In this document: in pieces, positions 50,166 to 61,473 of the stretch | Layout: each line of letters opens with the position of its first letter | Position numbering within the stretch: the first letter of the stretch is position 1 | Assembly: GCA_025175895.1 (NCBI GenBank) | Contig: CM045998.1 | Coordinates: 13,253,153-13,317,152 of the forward strand | Direction of reading: 5' to 3' | DNA from: Wurfbainia villosa | Lineage: Eukaryota; Streptophyta; Magnoliopsida; Zingiberales; Zingiberaceae | DNA: 64,000 nucleotides | Program-made: the position numbers and the translations under genes | The notes under the pieces: generated by a model | Seen by the model: only the letters and a program-made list of their open reading frames with translations | Told to the model about the DNA's origin: nothing | Databases searched by the model: none

Positions 50166-51777
50166 ATCTCCCAACAATCTCTCCCTTTTTGATGATTGAC
50201 AAAACTACCATCTCAAGTCTACCAATTCTCCCATATTGGCAATTCTCATATCCTAATGAGAATTCCAACGAACCCTAATTGGTAACTTGGTAACTTCTCC
50301 CCTTTTTTGACATTACATCAAAAAGGTCCTCCCCAAGGGTATGAATGTCTCATATCCCAATGAGATTTTACAATCTCTCCCTTGAAGGAACACATGCCTA
50401 CAATCTTTCTAGTGATCCCATATCACTTAAAGAGAGGCAACCCAATTTTTCTCCCATGAGGAAATACACATCCATCTTACCATGATGGATACCTCCCCTT
50501 AGAGGCTTGCTCCCCCTTGACCATTGCACCAACAATATCCTTGGAGAGTCCCTAAGCCAATAGGAACATCAAAACAACCAAAATTAAGGCAAAGTTCAAC
50601 AATGAACTCTTATCCATCTTAAAATTGATACTCTCCCTAAACCCTTCTCCTAATCCATGTCCAATGGATTTCCACCCTTTCTTATGCTCTCCCAAGCATG
50701 TCCTAGGGTTAGGAGTGGTTAGGGGACCTTAACCTAGCTGAATATGGGCCTAACCAACAAGATTTACCTGAAATCAGCTTGGGCAGTCAACTGAATTCAG
50801 AAATCAGTCGGCTGCCACCCTTATCAGTCGACTGGCCACCATGGCAGTCGACTGATAACTACATTTGCAGTTTTTTGAATTTCAGAAATGACTTTCCAAA
50901 ATTCATAAGTAAATATACATAAGTTGATAAATCTTGAAATTTGGTATGTATATTACTTATCACAATCATTATGGGTGAAAAATATTTAAAAATTATTTTA
51001 CCCACTAAATTAAGAGATTGATACAAAGTCCAAAAGTTAAGAAAAGCTTCAATAAAGAGCCCTCTTTGTATCATCCCATTTAATGGTGATAGCTATCAAA
51101 AGATAGTCTTCACCAAGATTTTTCAAAATGTTTTTAAAATGCTTTTTAAAACCTTTAATTCATTTTCCTTAAACATCTCACTTATATCTAGATGTGTAAA
51201 ACACATACAAGTCAAGTTTTTAGTGAGATGTGAGTTTTTGTTCTTTTAATGGTTTCATGCATATTTCTAGGCAATATTAGTTGATTCCCATCAAATCATG
51301 CTATAGTCCTTAATTTCATTTTATTTTATGCATGATATGATTATGGCATAGATATGATATAGATAAAAATATATGTCACAATCATGATGTCATGGCATGT
51401 GAATGACATTTTAGCATACATGACATCTAAAGATAATTCTAAACATGATCATGATATTTTTATAGATAAAAATGAAAATGATGTCATGACATGGCAAGAC
51501 AAATAAATCATGGCAAGTAAAATATACTAAGGTATAAAATACCTAAGTATTAAATCCAAAATACCATTTCTAGGAATTAACCCCATTTTTGCCTTAATGT
51601 CATTCATCTTCCTAGTGTGCCAAAAATCCAAAATGGCACACCATGACCTCTATGACCTAATTATGCCAATTTAATCATTTTTCAACTTCTCAAAGCATAT
51701 TGGCACATCCTAATGTGTCAACTCACCATGGCTAGGTTAACTACCCATTCATTTAGGGTTGACACACCCTAACCCAT
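50166..51777 (-). other. Noncoding 3' internal region of the minus gag-only copia
   Basis: It is homologous to 56,323-58,176 of the plus copy (CATGACATCAT-rich part and the AGTCGACT group near 50,830). No pol domain was found. Confidence 0.75.
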
Positions 51778-52870
51778 CTAGCATAAATCGATCACGCTTC
51801 TAGGAACCCAATACCTATTGGAGCTCCTTGGGTTAACAAGGTATTTACTAGGGATAACTTCCCTAGATACCTTTCTAATGACCCTTTTAGGTTTTGATAC
51901 TTTAGTCAAATGGGTCTTTCCTAGGTCAACTCTAGAGGTGACTCCTCCATTGACTTTCTTAGTGGCTACATTTGATTTCTTTGAGGTTTTTGCCACTAAA
52001 CACATACCATGGCTAGACTTAGGGATGACTTTCCTATTAGCCTTGGTTTGTCTAGACCTAGATGGTGTTTCATAATTAAATGGAATATTATGATAGGACA
52101 TAGGTTTGTGACCCAAACCTTTCTTGCCCTTAGACATTTCTTGTTTCCTAGGTCTTGACTTTTGTACATTAAACCCCTTAACTGAATTTGAGATGATTGC
52201 TAGGGTCTTCTCCAATTTTTCTAGCCTTGACCTCAAGGCTCGGTTTTCTAGCTCTAATTTTTCCAATTTTGAATTTTCATTTATCTTTTGGGAAATATTC
52301 TTCTTCTTAGACATGTGTCTACCCTTCTTAGGGTTAATGCCTAGATAATTTTCAACTCTCCTAATAGACTCTTTAGGTAAAATGGGTCTAGTGTTTTGAG
52401 TCCTAGATTTGTCCTTAGAGAAACTAATATGCTTAGCACCTAAACAATAAACCTTATTATTTCTACTAGCATGCTTTTCATTAATAATGGCAAGAGAACT
52501 AAAGTAATTTTTAGCATGCTTTTTAACTTTAGAAATAGAAGGTGCATTATTTAAATTTACCTTAGGGTTAGCTTTGGAAGCTCCCCCTACATGAGATACA
52601 CCCTCTTGCCCTTTCTTCCTCCCCCTAGGGCATTGGCTTCAGTAATGTCCCCGTTGGTTGCATTTGAAGCACACAATGTGCTCTTTGCTTTTAATTTTGG
52701 GAACACCGGCATCCTTTGACTTTGGGTTAACTTTTGGTGTTGATGCCTTTTTCTTAGCCAACTTAGGGCATTTACTCTTGTAATGCCCTTTCTCCCTACA
52801 CTCAAAGCATATTATGTGATTTTTATTTAAAATAACAACACTTGAGTTACCTAGGGAGGTGGTGGAGGCC
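51778..52870 (-). pseudogene. Gag C-terminal part, minus gag-only copia
   Basis: Zinc knuckles CFECREKGHYKSKC and CFKCNQRGHY*SQC (stop in the second) lie at about 52,810-52,620. A 178-codon open frame (52,314-51,778) follows with the coiled coil KLEKLELENRALRSRLEKLE, a VDLGKTHLTK/RVIRKVSREVIPSKYL basic region and the end NPRSSNRYWVPRSVIDLC. The N-terminal part is on the other side of the nested element. Confidence 0.85.
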
Positions 52871-53109
52871 TCTTCTGTTGGTGCAATCAGCCCAGGTCAC
52901 GATTAACCAGACTCGAGTTTGACTCAAGTGATGTTTTGATGTTTGACATAGTATGTTTGACAAAGTGAGTTGACATTGATGTTTGACATTAATGTCGGTT
53001 ATTATGTTGGGGAGATTGTTGGAACAATTGACCCAGATTATAATTGATCAGACTCGAGTTTGACTCGAGGGAGACTTTGATGGTTGACTAGGGTTGACCA
53101 TGTGATTAT

Positions 53110-53560
53110 GGGAAAGTCCAAGCATGGGTCTTGGCAAGGTAAAGTCCAAGTCATGGGTACTTGGCATGGAAAGTCCAAGTGGGACACTTGACATTCGGGA
53201 AAGTCCAAGTCTTGAGTACTTGGCACAAGGAAAGTCCAAGCATGGGTCTTGGCAAGGTAAAGTCCAAGTCATGGGTACTTGACATGGAAAGTCCAAGTGA
53301 GACACTTAACATTAGGGAAAGTCCAAGTCTTAAGTACTTGGCACAAGGAAAGTCCAAGCATGGGTCTTGGCATGGAAAGTCCAACATGGGTTGATAAGGG
53401 AAAGTCCAAGCTTGAGTCTTGGCATTTGAGAAGTCCAAGGGGTTTGATATTGGCAGCGTAAAGTCCAAGGGTGGAGTCTTGGCAGCATAAGTCCAATGGT
53501 TGACAGCGTAAAGTCCAAGCAGAGTCTTGGCGGCGTAAGTCCAATGTGCCTTGGCAGTGT
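53110..53560 (+). repeat. AAGTCCAAG minisatellite in the 5' LTR
   Basis: About a dozen units of roughly 30-35 bp each begin GGAAAGTCCAAG and end (G)TCTTGGCA or TACTTGGCA. A higher-order block of four units (about 120 bp) is itself duplicated. Matching arrays are at 58,410-58,860 and, inverted, 41,640-42,010. The LDFPCQ-type ORFs here are by-products. Confidence 0.9.
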
Positions 53561-54067
53561 AGACACCGTTAGCATGACATAGCCGATGGAAGCACTTGGA
53601 GGCTAGCGCGATGGATGACTTGGAGGGATCCAAGAGGTGTGAGACTGATGGAGGTGGCTAGAAGGCTTAGGTCTAGGCTAAGGGTGGTCTAGCAAGTATG
53701 GGGGCACCATACTTGGGTTAAAACCTCATGTTTGAGGTTGGCAGTCGACTGACACTATGGCCAGTTCGACTAGAGTGAGTCGACTTGAGTTCGACTGCCG
53801 GTTTAGAGCTGAAATTGCTCTAGCAGTCGACTGCCATGGATGACAGTCGACTGCCAGTTGATTCGCTAGCACAGAATGCTCCGTAGCCGACTGGGCAATC
53901 GACTATGGGGCTGGCAGTCGACTGCCAATGTTGGTAGTCGACTGCCAAGAGATCCGTTGGAGTTTTTTCAGCGTGGATCGAGCCGTTGTCTTACGACAAC
54001 AGTGGCATCAGTCAACTGGTGACTTATGACAGTCGACTGATAGGCGGAAATCCAGGTCACGTGGAAG

Positions 54068-54076
54068 GATAAAAGG
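54068..54076 (+). promoter_or_regulatory. TATA-like box of the gag-only copia LTR
   Basis: GATAAAAGG is just downstream of the AGTCGACT array and a CACGTG motif; the 3' LTR has the same at 59,323-59,331. Confidence 0.5.
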
Positions 54077-54627
54077 AGCTCGACGGGAGGGTTTTTGCAC
54101 ATGGTTTCTTGAGCATCCTTGGGGCGATTTGTTGCTGCAAATCAGAGTCTCCAAGGCCATTCTTCAAGCAACCAAAAGCAAGCAATCCAAAGCATTTGTA
54201 AAGTGTTTTCTTTACTTGTATTGCATTATATTTCATTGTATTTGCTTGTTGCTTTTAGATTATTATTGTAATCAATTGTAAGGGGTTTCTCCACCTCCGA
54301 CTTGTGTCGAGAAGGAGTTCATTGTGCTTAGTGGTGTTTGTGGCATCGCTAGGGTTCGTACGAACCCAATCTGTGGAGTAGGAACCGTTCAGTTCCGAAC
54401 CACGTTATATCTCGTGTTGTGCTTATGTTCTTGTTGTATTTTCATTATTATTTATTCTGCTACATACTAACAAAAATTATAGCAAGCAAACACGATCAAA
54501 TTCCATCAACGTACTAGAACGCGCTATTCACCCCCCCTCTAGCGTCCAATTGATCCCCTACAAGTGGTATCAGAGCGAGGCCACTCTTCAAGATTTAACA
54601 ACTAAGGGAGCACGCTAGAGGGTGAAG

Positions 54628-56322
54628 ATGGAAGTCCAAGAACAATTAGGATGGGACATCAACACACCGGTGCCCTATACTCTATACGGACGAGAAGGCT
54701 TCAATTCTTGGAGGAGAAGAATTGAAGATTTTTTGATGATGAGAGACCTTGAGAAATGATTTTTATTAATGGAAGGATTTGAGTATCCAAGAGGACCAAA
54801 AGGTGGTTTCCTCAAGAAGAAGATATGGAGTGAAGATCAACTCCAATGATTCGAGAAAAACAAAAAGATAATCAAATTCATTTTTGATTTAATTCCTAAT
54901 GACTTCTTGTGTAGTCTAGGTGAGTGCATGGATGCTAAAGAGCTTTGAAGCAATTTGGTTAAGCTCCATGAAGGTTCATCACCGGTCCAAAAGGAAGGGA
55001 CCGAAGAGGCAAGCACATCTTCCTCACAAGGAAGTGAGGACTTGGAGGTTGAGAGATCATCAACATCCAAGGAGGAAGAGGAAGTAGAATCGGAGGAGAC
55101 CTCCACCTCTAGGATTGAGGGGGAGGAGATTAGATCACCGGAGCAACACTAAGAAGAAGCTTCGACATCCGATCAAGATGAAGAAGCTCAAAATCCAATT
55201 CCGGACTCCATTGACATAGGTAACTCAAACACCATAATTCAAAATAAAGATAATATTATGTGTTTTGAGTGCAGGGAACTTGGGCACTATAAGAGTAAGT
55301 GCCCAAAGAAAGTCAAGAAGACTCCTCCGACACCAAAAGTCAACACAAATTCAAATGAAGCCGGTATTCCCACCAAGAAAAGCAAGGAGCAAATCACTTG
55401 CTTCAAGTGCCGACTACCGGGACATTACCGGAGTCAATGCCCAAAGGGAGAAAAGAAGGAGCAAAGGGGAGCATCACAAGTAGGGGGAGCTTCTAAGGCT
55501 AACCCTAAGGTATATTTTAGTAATGCTCCTTCTAATTTTTATAGTCAAAAACATGCTAGGAATAATTTTAATAGTCTTGCTATTTATCATAAAGAGCATG
55601 CTAGAAATATGGAATTTTGTTTAGAAGCTAAGAAAGTCAACCTTAGGAATAAGGAAAAATTTGGGACTAATGTCCCTAAAAATACCTTACCTAGGGAATC
55701 AATTAGGAAAATAGGAGAACACCTAGGTCTTAATCCCAAGTGGACTAGGCATATGCCTAGGAAGAACCATGCCCACGGTTTAAATCAAAATTCTAAAATT
55801 GGACAATTAGAATTAGAGAACCAAGCCTTAAGGTCAAGGCTTGAGAAATTAGAAAAGACCCTTAGGAATATACAAAATCAAGTTCAAGGGTCTAGTGGTC
55901 TAAGTCGAGGGTCCAAAAGTCAAAGTCAACACCTAGGACCTAAAATACAAAAGTCAACCAAGGGCAAGCAAGGTTTGGGTCACAAACCTAAGCTTAAGGT
56001 GGCTTATCATAGTGTTCCATTTGATTATGAAACATAAACTAGGTCTAGGAAGACCAAGGTTGCTAGGGAAGTCATCCCTAGAGTTGACCAAGGTCTGTGC
56101 CTAGTGGCTAAGATTTCTAGGAAACCTAGGGTGACCACTAAGAAGGTTGCAAGAGGAGTTACCCCTAGAGTCAACCTAGGTAAGACCAAAATGACTAAGG
56201 CTAACAAGCCTAGGAGGGTCATTAGGAGGGTATCTAGGGAGGTCATCCCTAAGGAATACCTAATTAACCCTAGGAGCTCAAATAGATTTTGGATTCCTAA
56301 GGGCGTGATTGACTCACGCTAG
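54628..56322 (+). pseudogene. Gag (565 codons) of the gag-only copia, five in-frame stops
   Basis: The whole gag is in a single frame with no frameshift. The N-terminal block is PYTLYGREGFNSWRRRIEDF, then KKKIWSEDQL. A Ser/Glu linker follows (SSSQGSEDLEVERSSTSKEE). Two CCHC knuckles are intact: CFECRELGHYKSKC (about 55,261) and CFKCRLPGHYRSQC (about 55,402). Then come a coiled coil LELENQALRSRLEKLEKTL, a very basic region (RRVIRRVSREVIPKEYL) and the end SSNRFWIPKGVIDSR. Stops lie after LEK, LQ, KEL, QH and YET. The tail resembles the SNMYWVPKDQI end of gag in the full copia at 15,800-15,830, so this is a copia gag that ends at its natural terminus with pol missing. Confidence 0.9.
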
Positions 56323-58176
56323 ATGGGTTAGGTCGTGTCAACCTTAATTGGATGAGTAGTTAACTCAACCATAGCAAAGTTGACATTTTAGGTCATTTCC
56401 AAGGTTATGGATATCTTGGAAATAGATTTGATGATAAATCCTAAAAGATTTTAGGATGTGCCAATATTATTTAAGAAGATATGAAAAATCAATCAAATTG
56501 ACACAATTTAGGTTTAGAGGCTATAGTGTACCATTTTGGATTTTTGGCACACTTGGGAGATAATTAGGTTTTATGGCAAAATGAACTTAATCCCAACAAA
56601 TGACAATTAATGTTAAAATTTAGGTATTATATACCTTAATATTTTATTTTTCATATAATATGCCATGACATCATGCTTATTTTTAATCATTTTATATGTC
56701 AGGTTCATGTTTAGGATTAAAGTTTTTTTTTAAATGTCATGTGTTTTTAGATTTCATTTTATGCCATGACACCATGATTAGGAGCATATGCTTATTTATA
56801 TCATCATTAATGTCATAATCATTCATGCATTTGATTAAAATTGAATTAAGGACAATGACATGACTTGGAGTCCCATTTATAAGGGAATCAAGTAGGGTTG
56901 CCTTAGAAAAATACATGAAATCCTAGATTAGGGAGAACAAAACTCACATCTCACATTACATTGACATGTATATGTATTTATACACCCTAGATACATGTGA
57001 GATGCTAGGATATAATTTGAGTTCAAGGTGCATAGTTTTTGCATCTAGATGAACTAAAACTCATCTTATATTAGTGATGGATCATTGGGAGAGCATGTGT
57101 ACAAGTCATGTACATAGAGCCCAAGGAATATGATTTAAAATAAGGTTTTGAAAACGTTTTAAAATCATTTTGAAAAATCTTGGTGAAGTCTATCTTTTGA
57201 TAGCAATCACCATTGATAGAGTTGATACAAAATAGGGCCAAAACATTGAAAATTTTAATGGTTTTGAATTTTGTATCAAACTCACTATTTTATGGGTAAA
57301 ATAATTTTCAAATATTTTTCACCCATTTTATTACTTATAAGTAATGTACATATGAATTTTCATGAATTTTCAAAGTACGTAGAATTACTTATGACTTTTC
57401 AAAATTCGATTCTGATAGCTGAAATTCGAGAATTTCAGTTATCAGTCGACTGCCGCCTGATGGCAGTCGACTGATGTAGGGCAGTTCGACTAATAACTGT
57501 AAGTAGTCGACTACCAAGCTGATTTCGGGAAAAATAAAGTTGTTTAGCCCGTGTTCAGTTATGGTAATGTTTCCTAACCACTCCTAACCCTAGGATATGC
57601 TTTGGGAAGCATTATAAATGGTGAAAATCCATTGGATATGGATTTGGAGAGGTGTTAGGTCAAAGTATCAAATTTAAGGTGTGGAAAGTTCAAGTTTGAA
57701 CTTTGAACCTTATTTTTGATGGTTCAAAGTTCCTATTGGCTTAGGGACTTTCCAAGGACATTGTTGGTGCAATGGTCAAGGGGGAGCAAGCCTTTAGGGG
57801 GAGGTATCCATCATGGGATGATGGATGTGTTTTTCTCTTCTTGAGGGAGAGAAGTTATGGAGAATGTCATCAATTGGGGAAATTGATGGGTTTTTGATAC
57901 GCAATTTGGAAATTGGGAGAGTGAATAGGATTGTCTCTCTTAAGTGATATGAGACTTATCACTAGGAAGATGCTAGGCATCCTAGGTATTTTTGGACCAA
58001 GGGAGAGATTGTAAGATCTTATTGGGACATGAGACATTGACCTCCTTGGAGAGAACCTTTTTGATGTATGTCAAAAAGGGGGAGAGTAAAATTACCAATT
58101 TGGAAAATTGGTAATGGAATTTGAGTTAGGGGTCTAACTCAAGGTTTGTTTTGTCAAACATCAAAAATGGGGAGAT
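56323..58176 (+). other. Noncoding 3' internal region of the gag-only copia
   Basis: AT-rich, with CATGACA(T)CATGA words, an AGTCGACT cluster (about 57,445-57,510) and purine-rich sequence before the 3' LTR. No protease, integrase or RT motif was found on either strand. Confidence 0.8.
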
Positions 58177-59817
58177 TGTTGGTGCAATCGACCCAGGTCA
58201 CGATTGACCAGACTCGAGTTTGACTCGAGTGATGTTTTGATATTTGACATAACATGTTTGACAAAGTGAGTTGACATTGATGTTTGACATTAATGTTGGT
58301 TATTATGTTGGAGAGATTGTTGGAACAATCGACCCAGGTTATAATTGACCAGACTCGAGTTTGACTCGAGAGAGACTTTAATGGTTGACTAGGGTTGACC
58401 ATGTGATTATGGGAAAGTCCAAGCATGGGTCTTGGCAAGGTAAAGTCTAAGTCATGGGTACTTGACATGGAAAGTCCAAGTGAGACACTTGACATTTGGG
58501 AAAGTCCAAGTCTTGAGTACTTGGCACAAGGAAAGTCCAAGCATGGGTCTTGGCAAGGTAAAGTCCAAGTCATGGGTACTTGGCATGGAAAGTCCAAGTG
58601 AGACACTTGGCATTTGGGAAAGTCCAAGTCTTAAGTACTTGGCACAAGGGAAGTTCAAGCATGGGTCTTGGCATGGAAAGTCCAACATGGGTTGGCAAGG
58701 AAAAGTCCAAGCTTGAGTCTTGACATTTGAGAAATCCAAGGGGTTTGATATTGGCAGCGTAAAGTCCAAGGGTGAAGTCTTGGCCGCATAAGTCCAATGG
58801 TTGGCAGCGTAAAGTCCAAGCGGAGTCTTGGCGGCGTAAGTCCAATGTGCCTTGGCAGTGTAGACACCGTTAGCATGACATAGCCGATGGAAGCACCTGG
58901 AGGCTAGCGCGATGGATGAACAAGTCATGGATGACTTGGAGGGATCCAAGAGGCATGAGGCTGATGGAGGTGGCTAGAAGGCTTAGGTCTAGGCTAAGGG
59001 TGGTCTAGCAAGTATGGGGGCACCATACTTGGATTAAAACCTCATGTTTGAGGTTGACTGATCGACACTATGGCGATGGGCCGGCTGATCGATTCTTGTA
59101 GCATGGATGACGATCATTGCCCGGTTGAGTCGCGAGCAGAATGCTCATGAATGACCGGGTAGTCGACTATGGGGCGATCGCCAATGTTGGCGATCATCGC
59201 CAAGAGATCCGTTGGAGCTTTTCCAGCGTGGATCGAGCCGTTGTCTCACGACAATAGTGACATCAGTCGACTGGTGACTTATGGTAGTCGACTGATAGGC
59301 GGAAATCCAGGTCGTGCGCAAGGATAAAAGGAGCTCGATGGGAGGATTTTTGCACATGGTTTCTTGAGCATCCTTGGGGCGATTTGTTGTAGCAAATCAG
59401 AGTCTCCAAGGCCATTCTTCAAGCAACCAAAAGCAAGCAATCTAAAGCATTTGTAAAGTGTTTTCTTTACTTGTATTGCATTATATTTCATTGTATTTGC
59501 TTGTTGCTTTTAGATTATTGTTGTAATCAATTGTAAGGGGTTTCTCCACCTCCGACTTGTGTCGAGAAGGAGTTCATTGTGCTTAGTGGTGTTTGTGGCA
59601 TCGCTAGGGTTCGTACGAACCCAATCCGTGGAGTAGGAATCGTTCGGTTCTGAACCACGTTATATCTCATGTTGTGCTTGTGTTCTTGTTGTATTTTCAT
59701 TATTGTTTATTCCGCTGCATACTAACAAGAATTGTAGCAAGCAAACGCGATCGAATTCCATCAACGTACTAGAATGCGCTATTCACCCCCCCTCTAGCGT
59801 CCAATCGATCCCCTACA
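58177..59817 (+). repeat. 3' LTR of the gag-only copia
   Basis: 1,641 bp. It matches the 5' LTR closely, including the internal second start (58,318) and the AAGTCCAAG array. The block at about 59,055-59,203 has GATC-centred palindromes where the 5' LTR has AGTCGACT (53,738-53,950). Confidence 0.95.
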
Positions 59818-59822
59818 TCTTC

Positions 59823-60340
59823 TTGATCTTCACTTCTCCCGGATGTGGATGTTTCTTGTTCTTGCTCCGGGATGGAAGATTGCCTCTCCTCCCCCTCAAT
59901 GCTAGAGGTGGAGGTTTCCACCAAATCATCCACGTCTTCGAATGTGGATGTCAATTCTTCCACGACATCTTCCTCTACTTATGCCGATTGGGAATTTTTT
60001 TGGAATTTCATTACTTTATCCCATAATTCCTTTGCATCCCTAAAATTACCAACCTAGACCAAATATTGTTAAGAATCAAATTACTAAGTAATTCGATTAC
60101 CTTGAGATTTGTCTCGAAGTCCTTGATTTGGTCTTGGGTCCACCTTGACTTCTCAATTTGCCTATTTCTTTCATCCCTAGGCAATTCGAAACCGTTTTCT
60201 AAGATTAGCATAAAATCAAAATCGGTTTCTAGATATACCTCCATCTTTCTTCTCCACCATAGAAAATCTCCTTCGAATTTCGGTGGATGGATGAAGCCGA
60301 CCATTTTGTAGTGCTCTCGCGGCGGTTAGTCCTTGAAGAG
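59823..60340 (-). pseudogene. Gag N-terminal part, minus gag-only copia
   Basis: A minus frame (60,304-60,011) reads MVGFIHPPKFEGDFLWWRRK, then VYLETDFDFMLILENGFELP and SRWTQDQIKDFE, the gag N-terminal block. A frame change follows and then a Glu/Ser/Thr linker (EETSTSSIEGEERQ-like) that reaches the nested element at 59,822. It continues at 52,870. Confidence 0.8.
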
Positions 60341-60362
60341 CGACCTTGGCTCTGATACCACT

Positions 60363-60510
60363 TGTAGGGGATTGATGTGTAAGCGGTTGGCCGGCTAGAG
60401 GGGGGTGAATAGCCCTCAATCGTACGATGACGAAATTCATTCATTCTCATTGCGTGCTTGTCTACAATTGTTGTTAGCGCAGCGGAAATAACAATGATAT
60501 ACAATAAATC
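60363..60510 (-). repeat. Remnant of the 5' LTR of the minus gag-only copia
   Basis: TGTAGGGGATTGATGTGTAA and GTTGTTAGCGCAGCGGAA match the LTR at 48,677. Similarity stops after about 60,500, where LARD internal sequence appears, so most of this LTR and perhaps some flank is deleted. Confidence 0.8.
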
Positions 60511-60514
60511 TCTC

Positions 60515-61470
60515 AATAATTATAACAAAGGATGTCGTTAACAAAAATACTATCACACATAAATAAAAATAGCACAACATGTCAAAGTTTTCACAATACT
60601 TTTTTTTTTATTTCATGGGCACCCCATTTATTTTTTTTCAGCTTTTTTTTTCTTTTTTTTTCGACATGTAGTGCACTTCCCTATGCTCCAACATCAAGCT
60701 CAACTAAAAAGATAAAGAGCATGGCTAGCTCATGGTGATCAAGCACGACTTACCTATGCTAACACTAAATTTTCCTGAGCTACTCTCTCCCCCACACTTA
60801 AATTTTTGTCCATCTCGGGCAAAAACTCATCATGAAACATCTAATATTCCACATCCACCAAAATGGAAATAGAAAGAAATGACATGATGAAAGTATAGAA
60901 AGACAGTAGAATGACTAATGAAAATGACAGGACATATGATAAGAAAATTATTTGAGTAGCATGTGACAACAAAAATAGTAAAGAGAAACAAGTGAGATAG
61001 CTTTCATAGTAAGTATGCAAACCTATGGTTGTGTGGTCTCGAAAGAATTAAAACAAGTTCTAGAGTTACAATAACTACAAGTTCACCACACACAAACAAT
61101 AAAAATAGGCTCAATCCTCACTAGGTAAACAAAAGTAATCAACTCAGTCTATCAACATAGAATTCATCACCAAGTAGTAACCACATGTAATCAAATAATC
61201 CATTCATGACAATAAATCCCCGAAATTCGACAATCAAATTTAACTAGCTTTCACGACTTTTAAGAAGATATAAATGAATACATAGGAAATTTATTTGAAA
61301 AGTCGATTAAACAAAAACTCAATAAACGAAACATAACAATTAAAACAAAAATAAATGAAGTAAAAGAGATATATATACAAGGAAAAAGAAAAGAGATGAG
61401 ATAGAGCAAACTCCCCTGAGGTCCTAGCGGTTGAAGAAGATTTAGCAGGAGCCACGCAGGCTGTGGAGTG
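60515..61470 (-). other. LARD internal sequence, noncoding
   Basis: AT-rich with T-runs near 60,600-60,660 and CTCCCCCACACTTAAATTTT near 60,790. The latter is the reverse complement of a second polypurine-like tract. No coding potential was recognised. Confidence 0.6.
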
Positions 61471-61473
61471 CTC

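Larger units (their letters stand above)
52876..54562 (+). repeat. 5' LTR of the gag-only copia
   Basis: 1,687 bp, TGTTGGTGCAATCAGCCCAG...ATCCCCTACA. It contains a second LTR-start-like TGTTGGAACAATTGACCCAG at 53,017, the AAGTCCAAG array (about 53,110-53,560), AGTCGACT palindromes (53,743, 53,825, 53,844, 53,916, 53,936, 54,031), a CACGTG (54,058) and GATAAAAGG (54,068-54,076). Confidence 0.95.
52876..59817 (+). mobile_element. Complete-ended gag-only copia element, 6.94 kb
   Basis: The LTRs are 52,876-54,562 and 58,177-59,817. The 5-bp duplication TCTTC lies at 52,871-52,875 and 59,818-59,822. The primer site TGGTATCAGAGCGAGG is at 54,565-54,580 and the polypurine tract AAAAATGGGGAGAT comes before the 3' LTR. 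One gag frame (54,628-56,322) is followed by 1.85 kb without pol. It depends on enzymes from a full element such as a SIRE-like copia. Confidence 0.95.
48677..60510 (-). mobile_element. Gag-only copia element, minus strand, hosting a second copia
   Basis: The 3' LTR is 48,677-50,165. The internal part is 50,166-52,875 and 59,823-60,362. The 5' LTR begins at 60,363, next to a primer site (minus AGTGGTATCAGA), but only about 150 bp of it remains. Gag is the only coding region. The element inside it duplicated TCTTC of its gag. Confidence 0.85.

Noticed and set aside
53038..53633. Overlapping ORFs rich in LDFPCQ and WTFP repeats (also at 41,662-42,099 and 58,154-58,949)
   Set aside because: They occur on both strands and in several frames, and come from the AAGTCCAAG LTR minisatellite; no initiation context or conservation was seen.
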